Below, in pieces: positions 9,345 through 18,648 of a stretch of 25,878 nucleotides of DNA. The position numbers and the translations under genes were made by a program. Positions within the stretch are counted from its first letter, which is position 1; each line of letters starts with the position of its first letter. The DNA is from Chara braunii (taxonomy: Eukaryota > Streptophyta > Charophyceae > Charales > Characeae), in NCBI GenBank assembly GCA_003427395.1, contig BFEA01000026.1:4291451-4317328 (forward strand). Reading direction: 5' to 3'. A model generated the notes under the pieces. It had not been told where the DNA came from. It worked only from the letters and a program-made list of their open reading frames with translations, and ran no database searches.

Positions 9345-11570
9345 TAGACCTAGTCAAACAAGCAATACAACCTTCCTCCCATCCTTCCCCCAGATGCAAT
9401 CTCACAATCTGTTTTCAGTCAAACAACAAAAACTGAAACTTAATTTGCACAATCATTCCTTTATTAAGTCTGGTTTAAGTCTTGAAGTCAAACTCAAAGT
9501 CAACATAGGGATTCATGCAGTATACTCAGTCACGGCGCAATAAGGAATACAGATAGGGGTTTATAACTTAGGTTTATAAAAGGAGGATGAAAACGTTACC
9601 TCTCCGTTCCCTGCCTCCCGAGTTCCGGAAGCGCTCCCGCAATCGGTGGGCTGACTCCCCACATTGTCTTGTTGCGGTCCTACGGGTTGCAATCCCACCT
9701 GCCGCCTTCCTCTTTGAATAGGATTAGACTATGAGTAAGAAGGGCAAAATGAGGGGTTTCAGACTCTCGAGATACAAGACGGGGACAAACTCAACTCCCA
9801 GGAGAGGGTCTTGTTATCTTCCATTGCCTAAGGGCCCCACAATGGCGGCCAAGGTCAAGCTGAAGTCGAACACCAACTGTAGACTCCCTTGCGACTCTCC
9901 CATTTGCAGCGATAGTCCGTTATAAGCCCTGCTTATTTCCTTGGATTGCAGTGTCGCTTTCCTTGACCAAGCTACCAAAACTAAGCCTAAACTACCACCA
10001 CGCAGCCTGACACAACTGCGCTTCAATAGTGCGCAATCCTAGTGCGCCATCTAATCTGCAAGGGAAAACGCAGCAAGTCAACAAGCTTGACAGAAACACG
10101 ATGCTCTTAATGACTGTGCGCAGCAACAAGCTTTACAGCAAGGCATATCGCAACCCCCCGCTAAACATGGCGTGCATGGTGAAGCACATCTCCGTACAAC
10201 AATATCAACCAACTAGCTAATCCCCCTATGAACTGGCCATGAGGAAAAGTCCTTGTGTAACTACTTAGCAGGTTGGAGTGACTGTCTCGTATGTTAATGG
10301 AGTTAACTAGTCAGAATATTCCACCAGCCGGAGAAACAAGGCACCGGATCCAAATATCAATGAGAGCATAATCCCGTCACCACCAACATACGTATGCAGA
10401 GTGCTTCCTCCTATTTGACACTCAACGCCTAGACAACTACTGCCCAACTACTAGCAGTGAACCTTCTGCGGGAATACGGGAAAACACACCTAGCTGAAGT
10501 TGTCCGCTGCGACCGCGAAAAGAGCAACGATAGCGTCTACCCGCCAAGGACGTGCCCATGACAATGAATTTGCGGCCAGATCACAGGCAGATACACTCCC
10601 AACCCATACACAGTCAGTATGCTATTTTGTGTCGTAGCTCCGCTTTTGGCTCATCCCGCAACGCCTCCACTAAGGTAAGTATGCAGTCTCCCCCCCCACC
10701 CCCTCTCTAACCATTGAACCTATCTCCCTTGAATCCGTCACACACCAATCCTTTCAATTTGTTTCGTCATACAAAAGGTCGTTCCTGAAGGGTGCGACTC
10801 GTTTGGCCATCCGAGACGGGGGCAGCAGCAACACAGAGATGGAGGCGACCATGCCTGTAGTTGCAAGGTGCTCGATAATCAGTAGAATGACAAATGAGCA
10901 CGATCCAAGTGAGTTTATCACTGGAGCATGAAAGATATACCTTGCTTTCCAGTACCTTCACGCATAGGGATAGAGGGAGGCTATTTCCATAGATACGATG
11001 GACTAAAACATAATGAATCTGTCGCCTAAACTTAGCTGGATGCATCGCACCTTGCTACTCTACCTCCGGGCGCAGCTGTTACAACTTACGACATAAAAGC
11101 TATCCATCTAACATGAAATTCGATGCCGCCATTAAATTCGCAGTAGTCAAAAACCTCATGCCCGCCTTCTCCCACGCTTAAATCCATTGACAGCCAAATG
11201 ATCCATACCTCCTCCTTGCTCGTTTTCCTCTGTCGACTTCATCTCAGCACCTTCAAGCATATCCATTTTGCTATCCTACCTAACCTACTTCCTCACCTTC
11301 AAAACTAACATGGCCATCAAGCTCGCAGCACCCCGAAACCTCCAAAACATACTTTCCCTTACGCGATTTCATAAAGGATCCGGTGAGTTTCGTGTTACCT
11401 ATTTTCCTCCATATCCGTCTTCACCATCCATCCGCGCGGCATTTTGTCCTACTAACTTTCACTCTATATCACTAACGTTAAATTTGTCATCGCCAAAGCA
11501 CTTGCCCTATCCTAAAACCTCCAAATTGGCTCTTTCCTCATCCGATTTTACAAAAGGGTCTGAGGGTACA
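9345..11570. other. Unassigned non-coding block, about 2.2 kb
   Basis: I recognise no gene here. A TATA-box-like TATAAAAGG stands at 9575-9583, followed by a C-rich stretch, but nothing downstream supports a promoter. The longest open frame (11268-11711, 147 codons, + strand) has no recognisable motif and its last 47 codons lie inside the foldback that starts at 11571, so I do not call it a gene. Two short segments near 11334 and 11512 resemble each other (both contain AAACCTCCAAA and a later CGATTT). Base composition is more even and richer in CpG than in the neighbouring LINE B, which points to a different origin. Confidence 0.4.
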
Positions 11571-11724
11571 AAGGGGGGACGCCAGTGGAGGATCGCAGCC
11601 ATACTGACGAACAAATCGTTAATTGAACTTCGATGTAGGGGCAAAAGGCTAATCGATAGTGAAGGGAAAAAAAAACATCGGAAAGTCGGACCAGGCTACA
11701 GCGCTACCTGAGTTGCGTTGACCT

Positions 11725-12030
11725 GATGAAGGTAGGGGAAGGCCGGTGCGGTAAGGCGTACGGGAGGAGGGCGCAAAGATCTGGAAGAGAGTGAACCAAG
11801 ACGAGGGGGCGTGCCAAGTGCAAAGAAGGAATGGGCTATGGCGGAGGCAGACATAGGCCTGTCTCTTATACACATCTAGATGTGTATAAGAGACAGGATG
11901 AAGGTAGGGGAAGGCCGGTGCGGTAAGGCGTACGGGAGGAGGGCGCAAAGATCTGGAAGAGAGTGAACCAAGACGAGGGGGCGTGCCAAGTGCAAAGAAG
12001 GAATGGGCTATGGCGGAGGCAGACATAGGC
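11725..12030. repeat. Identical 134-bp copies flanking an adapter: artefactual duplication
   Basis: Bases 11725-11858 and 11897-12030 appear identical (both start GATGAAGGTAGGGG and end GACATAGGC). They are separated only by the 38-base adapter junction. An exact repeat of this length directly on both sides of a sequencing adapter is what an untrimmed mate-pair read produces when built into an assembly. I regard one copy as not present in the organism. Confidence 0.85.
11859..11896. other. Nextera mate-pair junction adapter (Tn5 mosaic ends), assembly contaminant
   Basis: CTGTCTCTTATACACATCT (11859-11877) is followed immediately by its exact reverse complement (11878-11896). The 19-base unit is the engineered Tn5 mosaic end, and the head-to-head 38-base form is the circularisation junction of Nextera mate-pair libraries (established knowledge). 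It is not a natural transposon end: no transposase, no 9-bp duplication and a perfect symmetric junction. Its minus-strand translation gives the well-known contaminant peptide SYTHLDVYKRQ. Confidence 0.97.
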
Positions 12031-12472
12031 AGGAGGGAGCAGAAAATTCTAAACCCGGCGGAGGGCGCAAAGATCTGGAAGAGAGTGAACCAAGACGAGG
12101 GGGCGTGCCTGGTGCATGCAGAGAAGGAATGGGCTATGGCAGAGGCAGACATAGGCAGGAGGGAGCAGAAAACTCTAAACCTGTCGGGTTTAGAGTTTTC
12201 TGCTCCCTCCTGCCTATGTCTGCCTCTGCCATAGCCCATTCCTTCTCTGCATGCACCAGGCACGCCCCCTCGTCCTTGTTCACTCTCTTCACATCGGCCT
12301 TCCCCTACCTTCATCAGGTCAGCGCAACTCCCGGTAGCGCAGTAGCCTGGTCCGACTTCCCGATGTTTTTTTTTCCTTCACTATCAATTGGTCTTTTGCC
12401 CCTACATCGAAGTCCGACTAACGATTTGTTCGCCAGTATGGCTGCGATCCTCCACTGGCCACCCCCCTTTGT

Positions 12473-13570
12473 CCCCTCCGACCCTGGCGTAGTATCTGAT
12501 ACCTCTGCCAGCGTCGCACCCGATAGTAGCTAGCCTTTTCCCGTAGTGTAGCCATAAAGAACGGGCCAGCAATTAGCTCGCTCGATTGTCCTCTCGCCCC
12601 TATATCCAAATCCGACGGACGAGCTGCCTTGGCAACTATCGCCACAACCTCTTCCTCTGGTTCCTCCCAGGCGGAGCTTGCTACCGCCTCATACCTTCGA
12701 CGGCCAACTCCCACACAGAAAGCCGGTCATGATGCGACCCTGCTGCGGAGCCTAGCGTGGGTTGTGGTGGGCTGGGTTCGGTGCGGCTTGCAGCCGTAGT
12801 GGCAAAAAAAATTCAAATGAGAACTTTGAAGACCAATGTCGAGAGGGGTTTTCCACGTAGGCGGCCTCAACAGCGGCCTTCCCGCAGTCCCCCAGGCCGC
12901 TCCGCCTGCCTTGCACGACATGGTCCTCACACAGACCCCGCACGCAGACCCCTCTAAATGTTCTCCGCTCTGCTACGGTGGGTGGTGAACCGTGCGCTTA
13001 CTGCAACTCCTACCCGTCTCGTGCTGTAGCCCCACGGGCTCACTCAAAAATGTTCTTCAATTCCCTTCCACTTTAGACTATCGACGCTCTCTAAGTGGGA
13101 AGCGAGGGAAGCCACGACCGTGGACCTTGCTATCTCTTCATGCATTGTGGTTCGTCTTTCAAGATGCGCGGAGTAGGGAAATTCCGCCAATGCCCCGACA
13201 CATACGAGCTCGTAGGTCAACCAAAGAAGGCGCGTGCTCAAGGTCCTCAACTACCGCGACGACCACATGTGCCTGAAAATCTAGTAGCTGAGCCAGGCCC
13301 GTCGATCTCGACGCCGACATCAAAATCGATCACCGAGCTAAAGACCTTAGAAGACGGTAGAAGCAAAATAATTAAATAAATAATAAAAGCAAGAATAAAC
13401 GTCGTGTGTCCCGCTGGCCCACGACGCCCCGCACACCTAGGCTGCTCCTGGTTGTGCTTCGCTGTCAATACCCCGCGCGTGCCGCTCACCTTGGCAAGGG
13501 CCTAAACTTCCTCCCGTACGCGCCCCATCGAGCGGACGAAGCTACACTAGTGCGACTTGCAGAAAACACG
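12473..13570. other. Unassigned GC-rich block, about 1.1 kb
   Basis: This stretch is GC- and CpG-rich compared with the LINE sequence that follows. Apart from a short fragment resembling large-subunit rRNA (12767-12855) I recognise nothing in it. Short open frames exist on both strands, none longer than about 100 codons and none with a known motif. It ends at the perfect palindrome 13571-13596, where LINE D homology begins. Confidence 0.4.
12767..12855 (+). pseudogene. Fragment resembling nuclear large-subunit (25S/28S) rRNA
   Basis: The 21-base block ATTCAAATGAGAACTTTGAAG (with an A added before it) is one of the most conserved pieces of eukaryotic large-subunit rRNA. Its surroundings also follow the rRNA order in degraded form: TCGGTGC upstream, then GTAGTGGCAAA where rRNA has GTAGTAGCAAA, and after the block GAGAGGGG and TTTTCCA where rRNA has GAGGGG and GTTCCA. 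Similarity fades beyond about 12855. At fewer than 90 bases and with several indels it cannot be functional. It may be an rDNA shard carried into the block. Confidence 0.55.
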
Positions 13571-13596
13571 CCAAATACCCTTGTAAGGGTATTTGG
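13571..13596. repeat. Perfect 26-bp palindrome at the LINE D boundary
   Basis: CCAAATACCCTT (13571-13582) and AAGGGTATTTGG (13585-13596) are exact reverse complements separated by GT. LINE D similarity (APWCKFC... against LAWCKAC in copy C) starts within about 10 bases. It may be a chance hairpin, a junction scar or an end of the block inserted into LINE B/D. Confidence 0.7.
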
Positions 13597-14270
13597 TACA
13601 ACAATGGCCCCGTGGTGTAAGTTTTGTAAGACTGCTTTCCCAAGTAAAACTTCTCTTGAAACAATTGAACATATATTCCTACAATGTCCGAGGGCAGTTT
13701 GGTTATGGAGATGGTGGGACCGCATATGGAGCCAACTAGAGACTCAAGCCCAGTGGTCATGGGGTTGGAAGGTGATCTTACTAGAATCCTAAGTTTCAAA
13801 TCCATTTATGATGAGTTCACACAAAACCTGTTCTTTTTGGGAAGGAGAGCGGTCCTTTGGGCCATATGGAGGAGAAGATGTACTTTTGAATGGGAAGGTA
13901 CTCGTCTTGAAGGACCAGAATTCACAGATTTCATTAAACAACAAATCCAAACAGTCATTTTAACTATATGGGAAAAGACAAAATAAAAAATCCAACATTT
14001 ATCTAAGCGTAAGGAAATCCTTGAATATATATTCAAAATTTCTGTCAATGCTGGTTTGGGGGAATCTAGAGTGGGAAACTCGGAAGAGTCATCTAGGAAG
14101 GGACAACATGAGAGGAGGATGAGGTGGTTAAAAAAAACTATCGCCTGCAATTTGAAGATTGGACTTCGGTGGATCCATACATTCCTATGCGCCCTGTGAA
14201 TGACTTCCCTGACCCATTTCCCCCACACCCATTAGCTGTAGTCCCCAGGTCCTGGTATGACTATGATTGA
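13597..14270 (+). pseudogene. LINE D ORF2 C-terminus (zf-RVT zinc-binding domain)
   Basis: The fragment reads WCKFCKTAFPSKTSLETIEH then IFLQC, a C-x2-C ... H-x3-C arrangement typical of the zinc-binding domain that follows RT in plant LINEs (zf-RVT), with LWRWWDRIW behind it. After a stop and a frameshift near 13790 it continues with RRAVLWAIWRRRCTFEWE and KQQIQTVIL. After further breaks a segment with RDYRLQFEDW and then FPDPFPP follows, ending at a TGA at 14268-14270. Copy C ends the same way (FPDPFPP, then stop at 23194), so this is the natural C-terminus. A premature TAA stands at 13984-13986. Confidence 0.8.
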
Positions 14271-14428
14271 ATTGGTATCTGATTCTGGTAGGAGGAATGA
14301 TATTTTTTTGCCCGAGCTAGGAAAAAAAGTTATATCTGACACCACTTTTGAGGTGAAGAGGTTCAGATCCATCCTCCACAAAAACGATGTTCTATTTCTC
14401 GATTCAAGCCTCATTGTACAAATGGGAC

Positions 14429-14524
14429 GCTGGATCCGGTTTCCAGCAGGTGCAGCCCCCCACCAATAGATGGAGTGACATGTATGGACCTTCGTAGGTT
14501 GGAATGCTCTTATCACCCAACCTA
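14429..14524 (+). other. LINE D 3' tail: conserved hairpins before poly(A)
   Basis: Hairpin 1 is GCTGGA (14429-14434) with TCCAGC (14442-14447) around a 7-base loop. It is followed by the shared string CAGGTGCAG. Hairpin 2 (GCTCC/GGAGC in the other copies) is broken here (GCCCC...GGAGT). Hairpin 3 is TAGGTTGG (14495-14502) with CCAACCTA (14517-14524) around the 14-base loop AATGCTCTTATCAC. The same layout occurs in the tails of the host LINE and of LINE G. In several LINE families the RT recognises a 3'-terminal RNA stem-loop, so this is a likely RT recognition structure (inference). Confidence 0.8.
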
Positions 14525-14569
14525 ATAGGTTCCACTGAGTCATTAAAAAAAAAAAAAAAAAAAAAAAAA

Positions 14570-14578
14570 GGCCACAAC
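14570..14578. repeat. Candidate target-site duplication, right copy (LINE B/D)
   Basis: GGCCACAAC follows the last A of the D poly(A) and pairs with GGTCACAAC at 738-746. It reads in the host RT frame as A-T-T, continuing FIHKKGD. Confidence 0.5.
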
Positions 14579-16969
14579 GTTTATACACAAGAAGGGGGAC
14601 AAGGAAGATATTCGTAACTACAGACTCGTTACTTTGCTACCTGTCCCATGTAAAATTGTAACAAAAGTGTGGGCCAATAGACTCTTACCAACCCTCTCAC
14701 ATCTCTTTCACCCAGACCAGTCGGGCTTCATGCTTCTCAAAAACATTCAGGACAACATCCTACTTGTAATTGAAACCATCAGATATGCTAGACAACGACA
14801 GGTAGATGCAGCCATACTCTTCATTGATTTTGAAAAGGCATATGACCATGCAGACTGAGATTTTCTTTAGATGTGCCTATACAGAATGAACTTTGGGCCC
14901 ATATTCTAGAAATGGGTAAACATTTTCCACAAAACAACCTCCACCAATGCGATGATGAATGGGCACCTTGCACCCCCGATAGGCTTGCCGAGATCAGTGA
15001 GACAGGGAAACCCCATTGCGCCAATGTTTTTTTGTCCTTATCATGGAAACACTTGCGGCAATGATCCGAGCAAACCCGTCGATTCAAAGAATTGAGGTAC
15101 AGGAACTACCTTCCCACCTCATCCCGATCACATCCATTGTCGCAGATGACCTCAATGTTTTCTTTAGAGCCACCCCAGAAAGTATGAAGGCGCTTGCAAG
15201 TACGATTCACCTTTTTGAAGTGACGACGGATATGAAAGTGAATTGGGGAACACAACCTGAAGGTAGGTGGGTTACCAAAGACAACAATAACCCACCACCA
15301 GATACTCCGGGAGTCGACTGGGAATCCAAGGAAACTGCCATCAGAGTGTTGGGGGTCAATCTAACCTCAACAGGCCCACTGCACGACCACGACAACAGAT
15401 TGGTAAACCCAACAATACAACGCATGAATGCGTGAAAATCAACTCGCACATCACTCGTTGGTCGTGCCCTCGTAATAAACAATGCCATCTTCGCGGCAAT
15501 TTGGTACGAAGTGGCTTTTTGGCAGCTCACCAGAACTCAGATAACAAGACTGCGACACACTGCATCAACTTACCTATGGCGAGGTAATCATAAACACATC
15601 AAATGCATCTGAAAAGTGGCGTCGGAAGGCGTCACCCAATCGCGCACCAAAAGGGGTCTCGGAATTGTCCACCCAGAGAATAAGATAAAGGCATTGCTTT
15701 TCAAATTTATGATAAGACTGTTGATTGGCAATGACATCTCATGGGCACCATACACCCTCATCCAAATTCAGGCCCTAGCCCCATAGTCCAATGGAGACAC
15801 GAAGGTACACCCACTACAGTGGCTAACTAACAAATATTGGACGATCCCGGCTCCACCCCACACTCGATCAGAGGGCACATTAGCATCAACAACCAAATGG
15901 GACCTTAGGATAGACCCCCTATGGACCATGTTTCTACGACTCTGAAGGGAAAGGGGGCCAACACAGAAAACGGTTGCGTTGAGATGGGAAGAGATATGGA
16001 GGCAACCCTTCTTCGGTAAACCGAACCTCCTTGACCGAACAGGCCACCCCTTCCCACTCTACACTCACTCAAAATGGATGCTGTGGGTGAAAAAGGGAAT
16101 GTATACAATTGGTGACTTATGGAACGACCAAACGAACTCTTGGCATACCGAACCGGAACTTCGCCTACGAATAGCCCATATCAGAAAACTTCAAGAAGGT
16201 CTACAAGAACTGCAGGAAGCCATCCCATTAGCCTGGATATCAGAACTGAGAAGAAGCCCGAGGATTAGACCAGGAGACTGGGTCGTCATGCCTGAGGATT
16301 GCCCAATCCCTATGGTATTGTACAAGGTGGACAAGGTACACGATCACACAACGTCACTTCAGGCCTATGCACCCCGACTCCCGGGACAAAGGTGGTCCAA
16401 ATTGCTCAGAGAAGACAACCTAGACCGCCAACGACCCGCCATTGGGCTCATAAGAGTCTGGGTCCTCAATGATAGGGAAGACGGACCGTATGCCTATGAG
16501 TCGACGATACCCCTCAGCCAATTGTCGTTTGACCGTCAGGAATGGGAATGGAACCAGGCGGGGAACTGTATACTTCAGCTATGGCAGTACACAGTTAAAA
16601 ATGGATACAGGATTGTTCGATCGAAAGCACACATAACAGACCAGATTGGATTACGATGGGACAAAGAATCTCCTCTCAAAAGAGAGGACCTACATAGTCT
16701 CAATTGGGCCTCATATTCACGAATCCAGCCTACCAATCTGAGAGTTCTGCAATGGCAGATCATCCACAGCTGCCTCCCTACCCCGGAATGGATCACATCC
16801 AGAAGGAATTTGAAAATCTGGGGAGAGTTGTCCCCACTGTGTAGCTACCGCGGTGGAACAAGATCCCCCCAAAGAAGAGCCACCTTGGAACATTGTCTTT
16901 TGGACTGCCCTATGGTGGCCCAACTGTGGAGCTGGTGGGACGCGACATGGCATTACCTCACAGGAACAC
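14571..16969 (+). pseudogene. Host LINE ORF2, middle piece (reverse transcriptase, C-terminal region, zf-RVT)
   Basis: Resumes the host RT after the B/D insertion with FIHKKGDKEDIRNYRLVTLL. Then follow DQSGFML (template grip), LFIDFEKAYDH (about 14818), SVRQGNPIAP (about 15000), and the catalytic box as VADD at 15139-15150, where the usual F/Y is V but both Asp remain. The C-terminal region is long and open from 15979: WVKKGMYTIGDLW, IPLAWISELRR, then the zf-RVT part with LEHCLLDCP and LWSWWDATWHYLTGT, where poly(T) of LINE G interrupts it. TGA stops at 14856, 15433 and 15943 stand at conserved Trp positions. There is a frameshift near 15010-15050. This subfamily is clearly richer in GC than B and C. 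Coding resumes in frame at 23952. Confidence 0.85.
16955..16969. repeat. Target-site duplication of LINE G, left copy
   Basis: ACCTCACAGGAACAC (16955-16969) recurs exactly at 23952-23966. The left copy abuts the poly(T) and the right copy abuts the inverted segment of LINE G. Host ORF2 reads LTGT across both copies and continues HIPRD only after the right one, so removing 16970-23966 restores the host frame. Confidence 0.9.
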
Positions 16970-17222
16970 TTTTTTTTTTTTTTTTTTTTTTTGAAAAAGT
17001 ACCCTGAGTCTATGCTAGGGTAGCTGGTAGGAGCAGACTACCCTAGCACTCTCTGGGCGGCTCCGTCTATTGGTGGGGAGCGGCACCTGCTGGAAAACGG
17101 GTCTCGCGTCCCTCACATTTGGCAATTGAGGTAAAGACCTTTGAGAACTGTTGTAGGGGACCTCTTCACCTTCCCATAAGGCGCCTAATGAAGCAATCCT
17201 ACCTAGTCTTTACAACAGTTAG
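16970..17222 (-). mobile_element. LINE G, 3' end (minus strand): poly(A), tail hairpins, 3' UTR
   Basis: The 23 T at 16970-16992 are the poly(A) of an element on the minus strand. Next comes the family tail. The terminal hairpin GCTAGGGTAG (17014-17023) / CTACCCTAGC (17038-17047) is a perfect 10 bp with a 14-base loop. Then come GGCTCC...GGGAGC (hairpin 2) and GCTGGA (17089-17094). In the first hairpin the partner arm is changed to TCTCGC (17102-17107), so that stem is degraded. The 3' UTR continues to 17222, is interrupted by LINE C, and goes on at 23466-23607, where the minus strand encodes the ORF2 C-terminus. Confidence 0.85.
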
Positions 17223-17240
17223 GAGAGGTTGATGGGAAGA
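17223..17240. repeat. Target-site duplication of LINE C, left copy
   Basis: GAGAGGTTGATGGGAAGA (17223-17240) is repeated without mismatch at 23448-23465, right after the poly(A) of LINE C. Eighteen identical bases with a poly(A) on one side are standard evidence of target-primed reverse transcription. Confidence 0.95.
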
Positions 17241-17299
17241 TAATTCTATGACTGAGGCTACCCTCGGGAGAAGAAGAAATTATCACAATAGAACACAAA

Positions 17300-18604
17300 A
17301 TGATACAGTTGGCAGAATGGTTTATACAACAACTAAAAGAAAAATATGAAGAAGTAACTACTGAGTTTTGGGATGCCTCGTACGTACAGCTCATCAATTT
17401 AATGAATGTCAGTCCCTCCTTGAAACAAGTACTGACCAATGGTCTCCCACAAGGAGCTAAAAGGACAATAGCCAGTCGACGCATGCTCAAGGCAATAATG
17501 GACATGTTTCGACCACCCACTTCCACATCAAGTGATAGTAAGGAGGATAAGGGTAGGGAGATGACAACAGTCCTAATACCTGTCCAACCGCAGCAACAGG
17601 AAAACTTAGAAACAAATTCAGAAGGACAGACTGTCACCATGAAGGATAATATAAAAGAAACGCAAGGTAATATAATATACATAGATGATAATGGTCAGGA
17701 TGTCCTTCAGTCTCCCTCTCTCACGGTTAACCATGTGGTAACTCCAACGCTCACAGACAGTCAAGTGCAAGTGGTAACTTCAACGCTCGCGGATAGCCAG
17801 GTGAAAATCCCAACCCAAGTGTCATCAAAGGATGAAACCACAGATATATAGAACAAAAACACCTCTCTACTAGTAAACCAAGAAATGATCTACATAGACG
17901 TTACCACACAGGAACAATATCAGGAAGGGGAAGAGTCAAAAGAAGTTATTCAGATGGAAGTCGTCACAAATCAACAGGAAAAAGATATTATGACCGTGCA
18001 ATCATCACAAGGTGCTGGAACAGATGAAAGCTCAAGAACAACTCAAAATATTGTTTCTCCCTCTTCCTCTATAGTGACAAAGCAAGAGGTCGGCAACAGG
18101 CAAAAATTGAGGAATTTGTTGGAAAAAGGACAAATGGTCAGAGCACAGCCTCCCAAGGGTAACCTCATCATACCGGTAAGAAAAAAAGGAAGTAAATGGG
18201 AGGTGGGTCTATCACCTATAGGTCAAGACCAATACGGGGGGGTCACGCTCAGAGGACGGTCAACATATGTGGAATACCAAAGTATTGGGGACCGTAACTT
18301 CAAAAGAGATATGTGTGATTTCTTGATAAAACATTATGATCCTGGCCCTCAAGCAACCCTTACAGAAATAGGTGATAAGGCTCAAATGGCAAAAAGGGAC
18401 ACATTTATTCGCTTCGAGGAACAAAAGGAGGCAGAATTGAGATGGTTTTCTCATGCGGCATTGTTAGAATTACAAAGCCTCAAAATTAAAGCAAATGTGG
18501 TTTGGTCGGTCGCAGATATTCTTGCCTTCCTTACCATCCTCCTACAGAGAGGCATCCTACAGCCTACTATAGAATTAGATAATGACACTTGGATTCGACT
18601 TTGA
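17300..18604 (+). pseudogene. LINE C ORF1, nearly intact, one in-frame stop
   Basis: From ATG at 17300 the frame runs 434 codons to TGA at 18602-18604, with a single TAG at 17849-17851. The N-terminal part (MIQLAEWFIQQLKEKY, then LKQVLTNGLPQGAK) matches the second module of LINE B ORF1. The middle is Gln/Thr/Ser-rich and disordered-looking (about residues 80-280), with a repeated SQVQVVTSTLADSQVK-type string. The last 150 residues hold a basic patch (PVRKKGSKWEVG), KRDTFIRFEEQKE and LQSLKIKANVVW, closing in DTWIRL, as in B. There is no zinc knuckle because the 5' module is absent. It ends 44 bases before the ATG of ORF2, the usual two-ORF layout. Confidence 0.8.
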
Positions 18605-18648
18605 AACACTGAGAGTAAGGGTTCTTCTATAAGTAAGTTGAGGCAGAG

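Larger units (their letters stand above)
11571..12472. repeat. Long imperfect inverted repeat (foldback)
   Basis: The left part, read from 11571 (AAAGGGGGG...CAGTGGAGG), returns as reverse complement ending at 12472. The inner arms meet at 12181/12187 around a five-base loop (TGTCG) between CTAAACC and GGTTTAG. The right arm is about 286 bases; the left is about 612. The excess is explained by a 172-base artefact (adapter plus a copied 134-base segment), a 122-base tandem duplication (GGGCGCAAAG at 11941 and 12063) and a gap of about 34 bases in the right arm. The arms differ by scattered substitutions, so the palindrome is not a simple copying artefact. It could be a foldback or MITE-like element. 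No transposase frame is visible; open frames across it are by-products of the repeat. Confidence 0.75.
13597..14569 (+). mobile_element. LINE D, 3' end with tail and poly(A); probably the 3' part of LINE B
   Basis: This is a LINE 3' fragment: zf-RVT domain, C-terminal region, 3' tail (14429-14524) and poly(A) at 14544-14569. Its 5' limit lies in ORF2, just after the point where LINE B is interrupted (about 35 codons are unaccounted for). After the poly(A) the host LINE resumes with GGCCACAAC, matching the host base string left of LINE B. These two facts make B and D the two ends of one element split by the 5.6-kb block. D carries fewer stops than B, which is the main argument against this reading. 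Confidence 0.7.

Noticed and set aside
9575-9583. TATA box of a promoter
   Set aside because: There is no plausible coding region or other element downstream; such a string is expected by chance in AT-rich DNA.
11268-11711. 147-codon open frame as a gene
   Set aside because: No motif is recognised, its end lies in the foldback, and there is no support beyond the absence of stops.
11859-11896. Natural Tn5/IS50-like transposon ends
   Set aside because: The unit is the engineered hyperactive mosaic end in head-to-head form with identical flanks; this is a library adapter.
11649-12314. Minus-strand open frame of 221 codons
   Set aside because: It runs through the foldback and the sequencing adapter and contains the adapter translation SYTHLDVYKRQ; repeat by-product.
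12003-12533. Plus-strand open frame of 176 codons
   Set aside because: It reads through both arms of the same inverted repeat and shows no protein motif.
13597-14569. LINE D as an independent 5'-truncated insertion
   Set aside because: No duplication of its 3' flank is visible near 13597, while the sequence after its poly(A) matches the left flank of LINE B; still possible because D has fewer stops.
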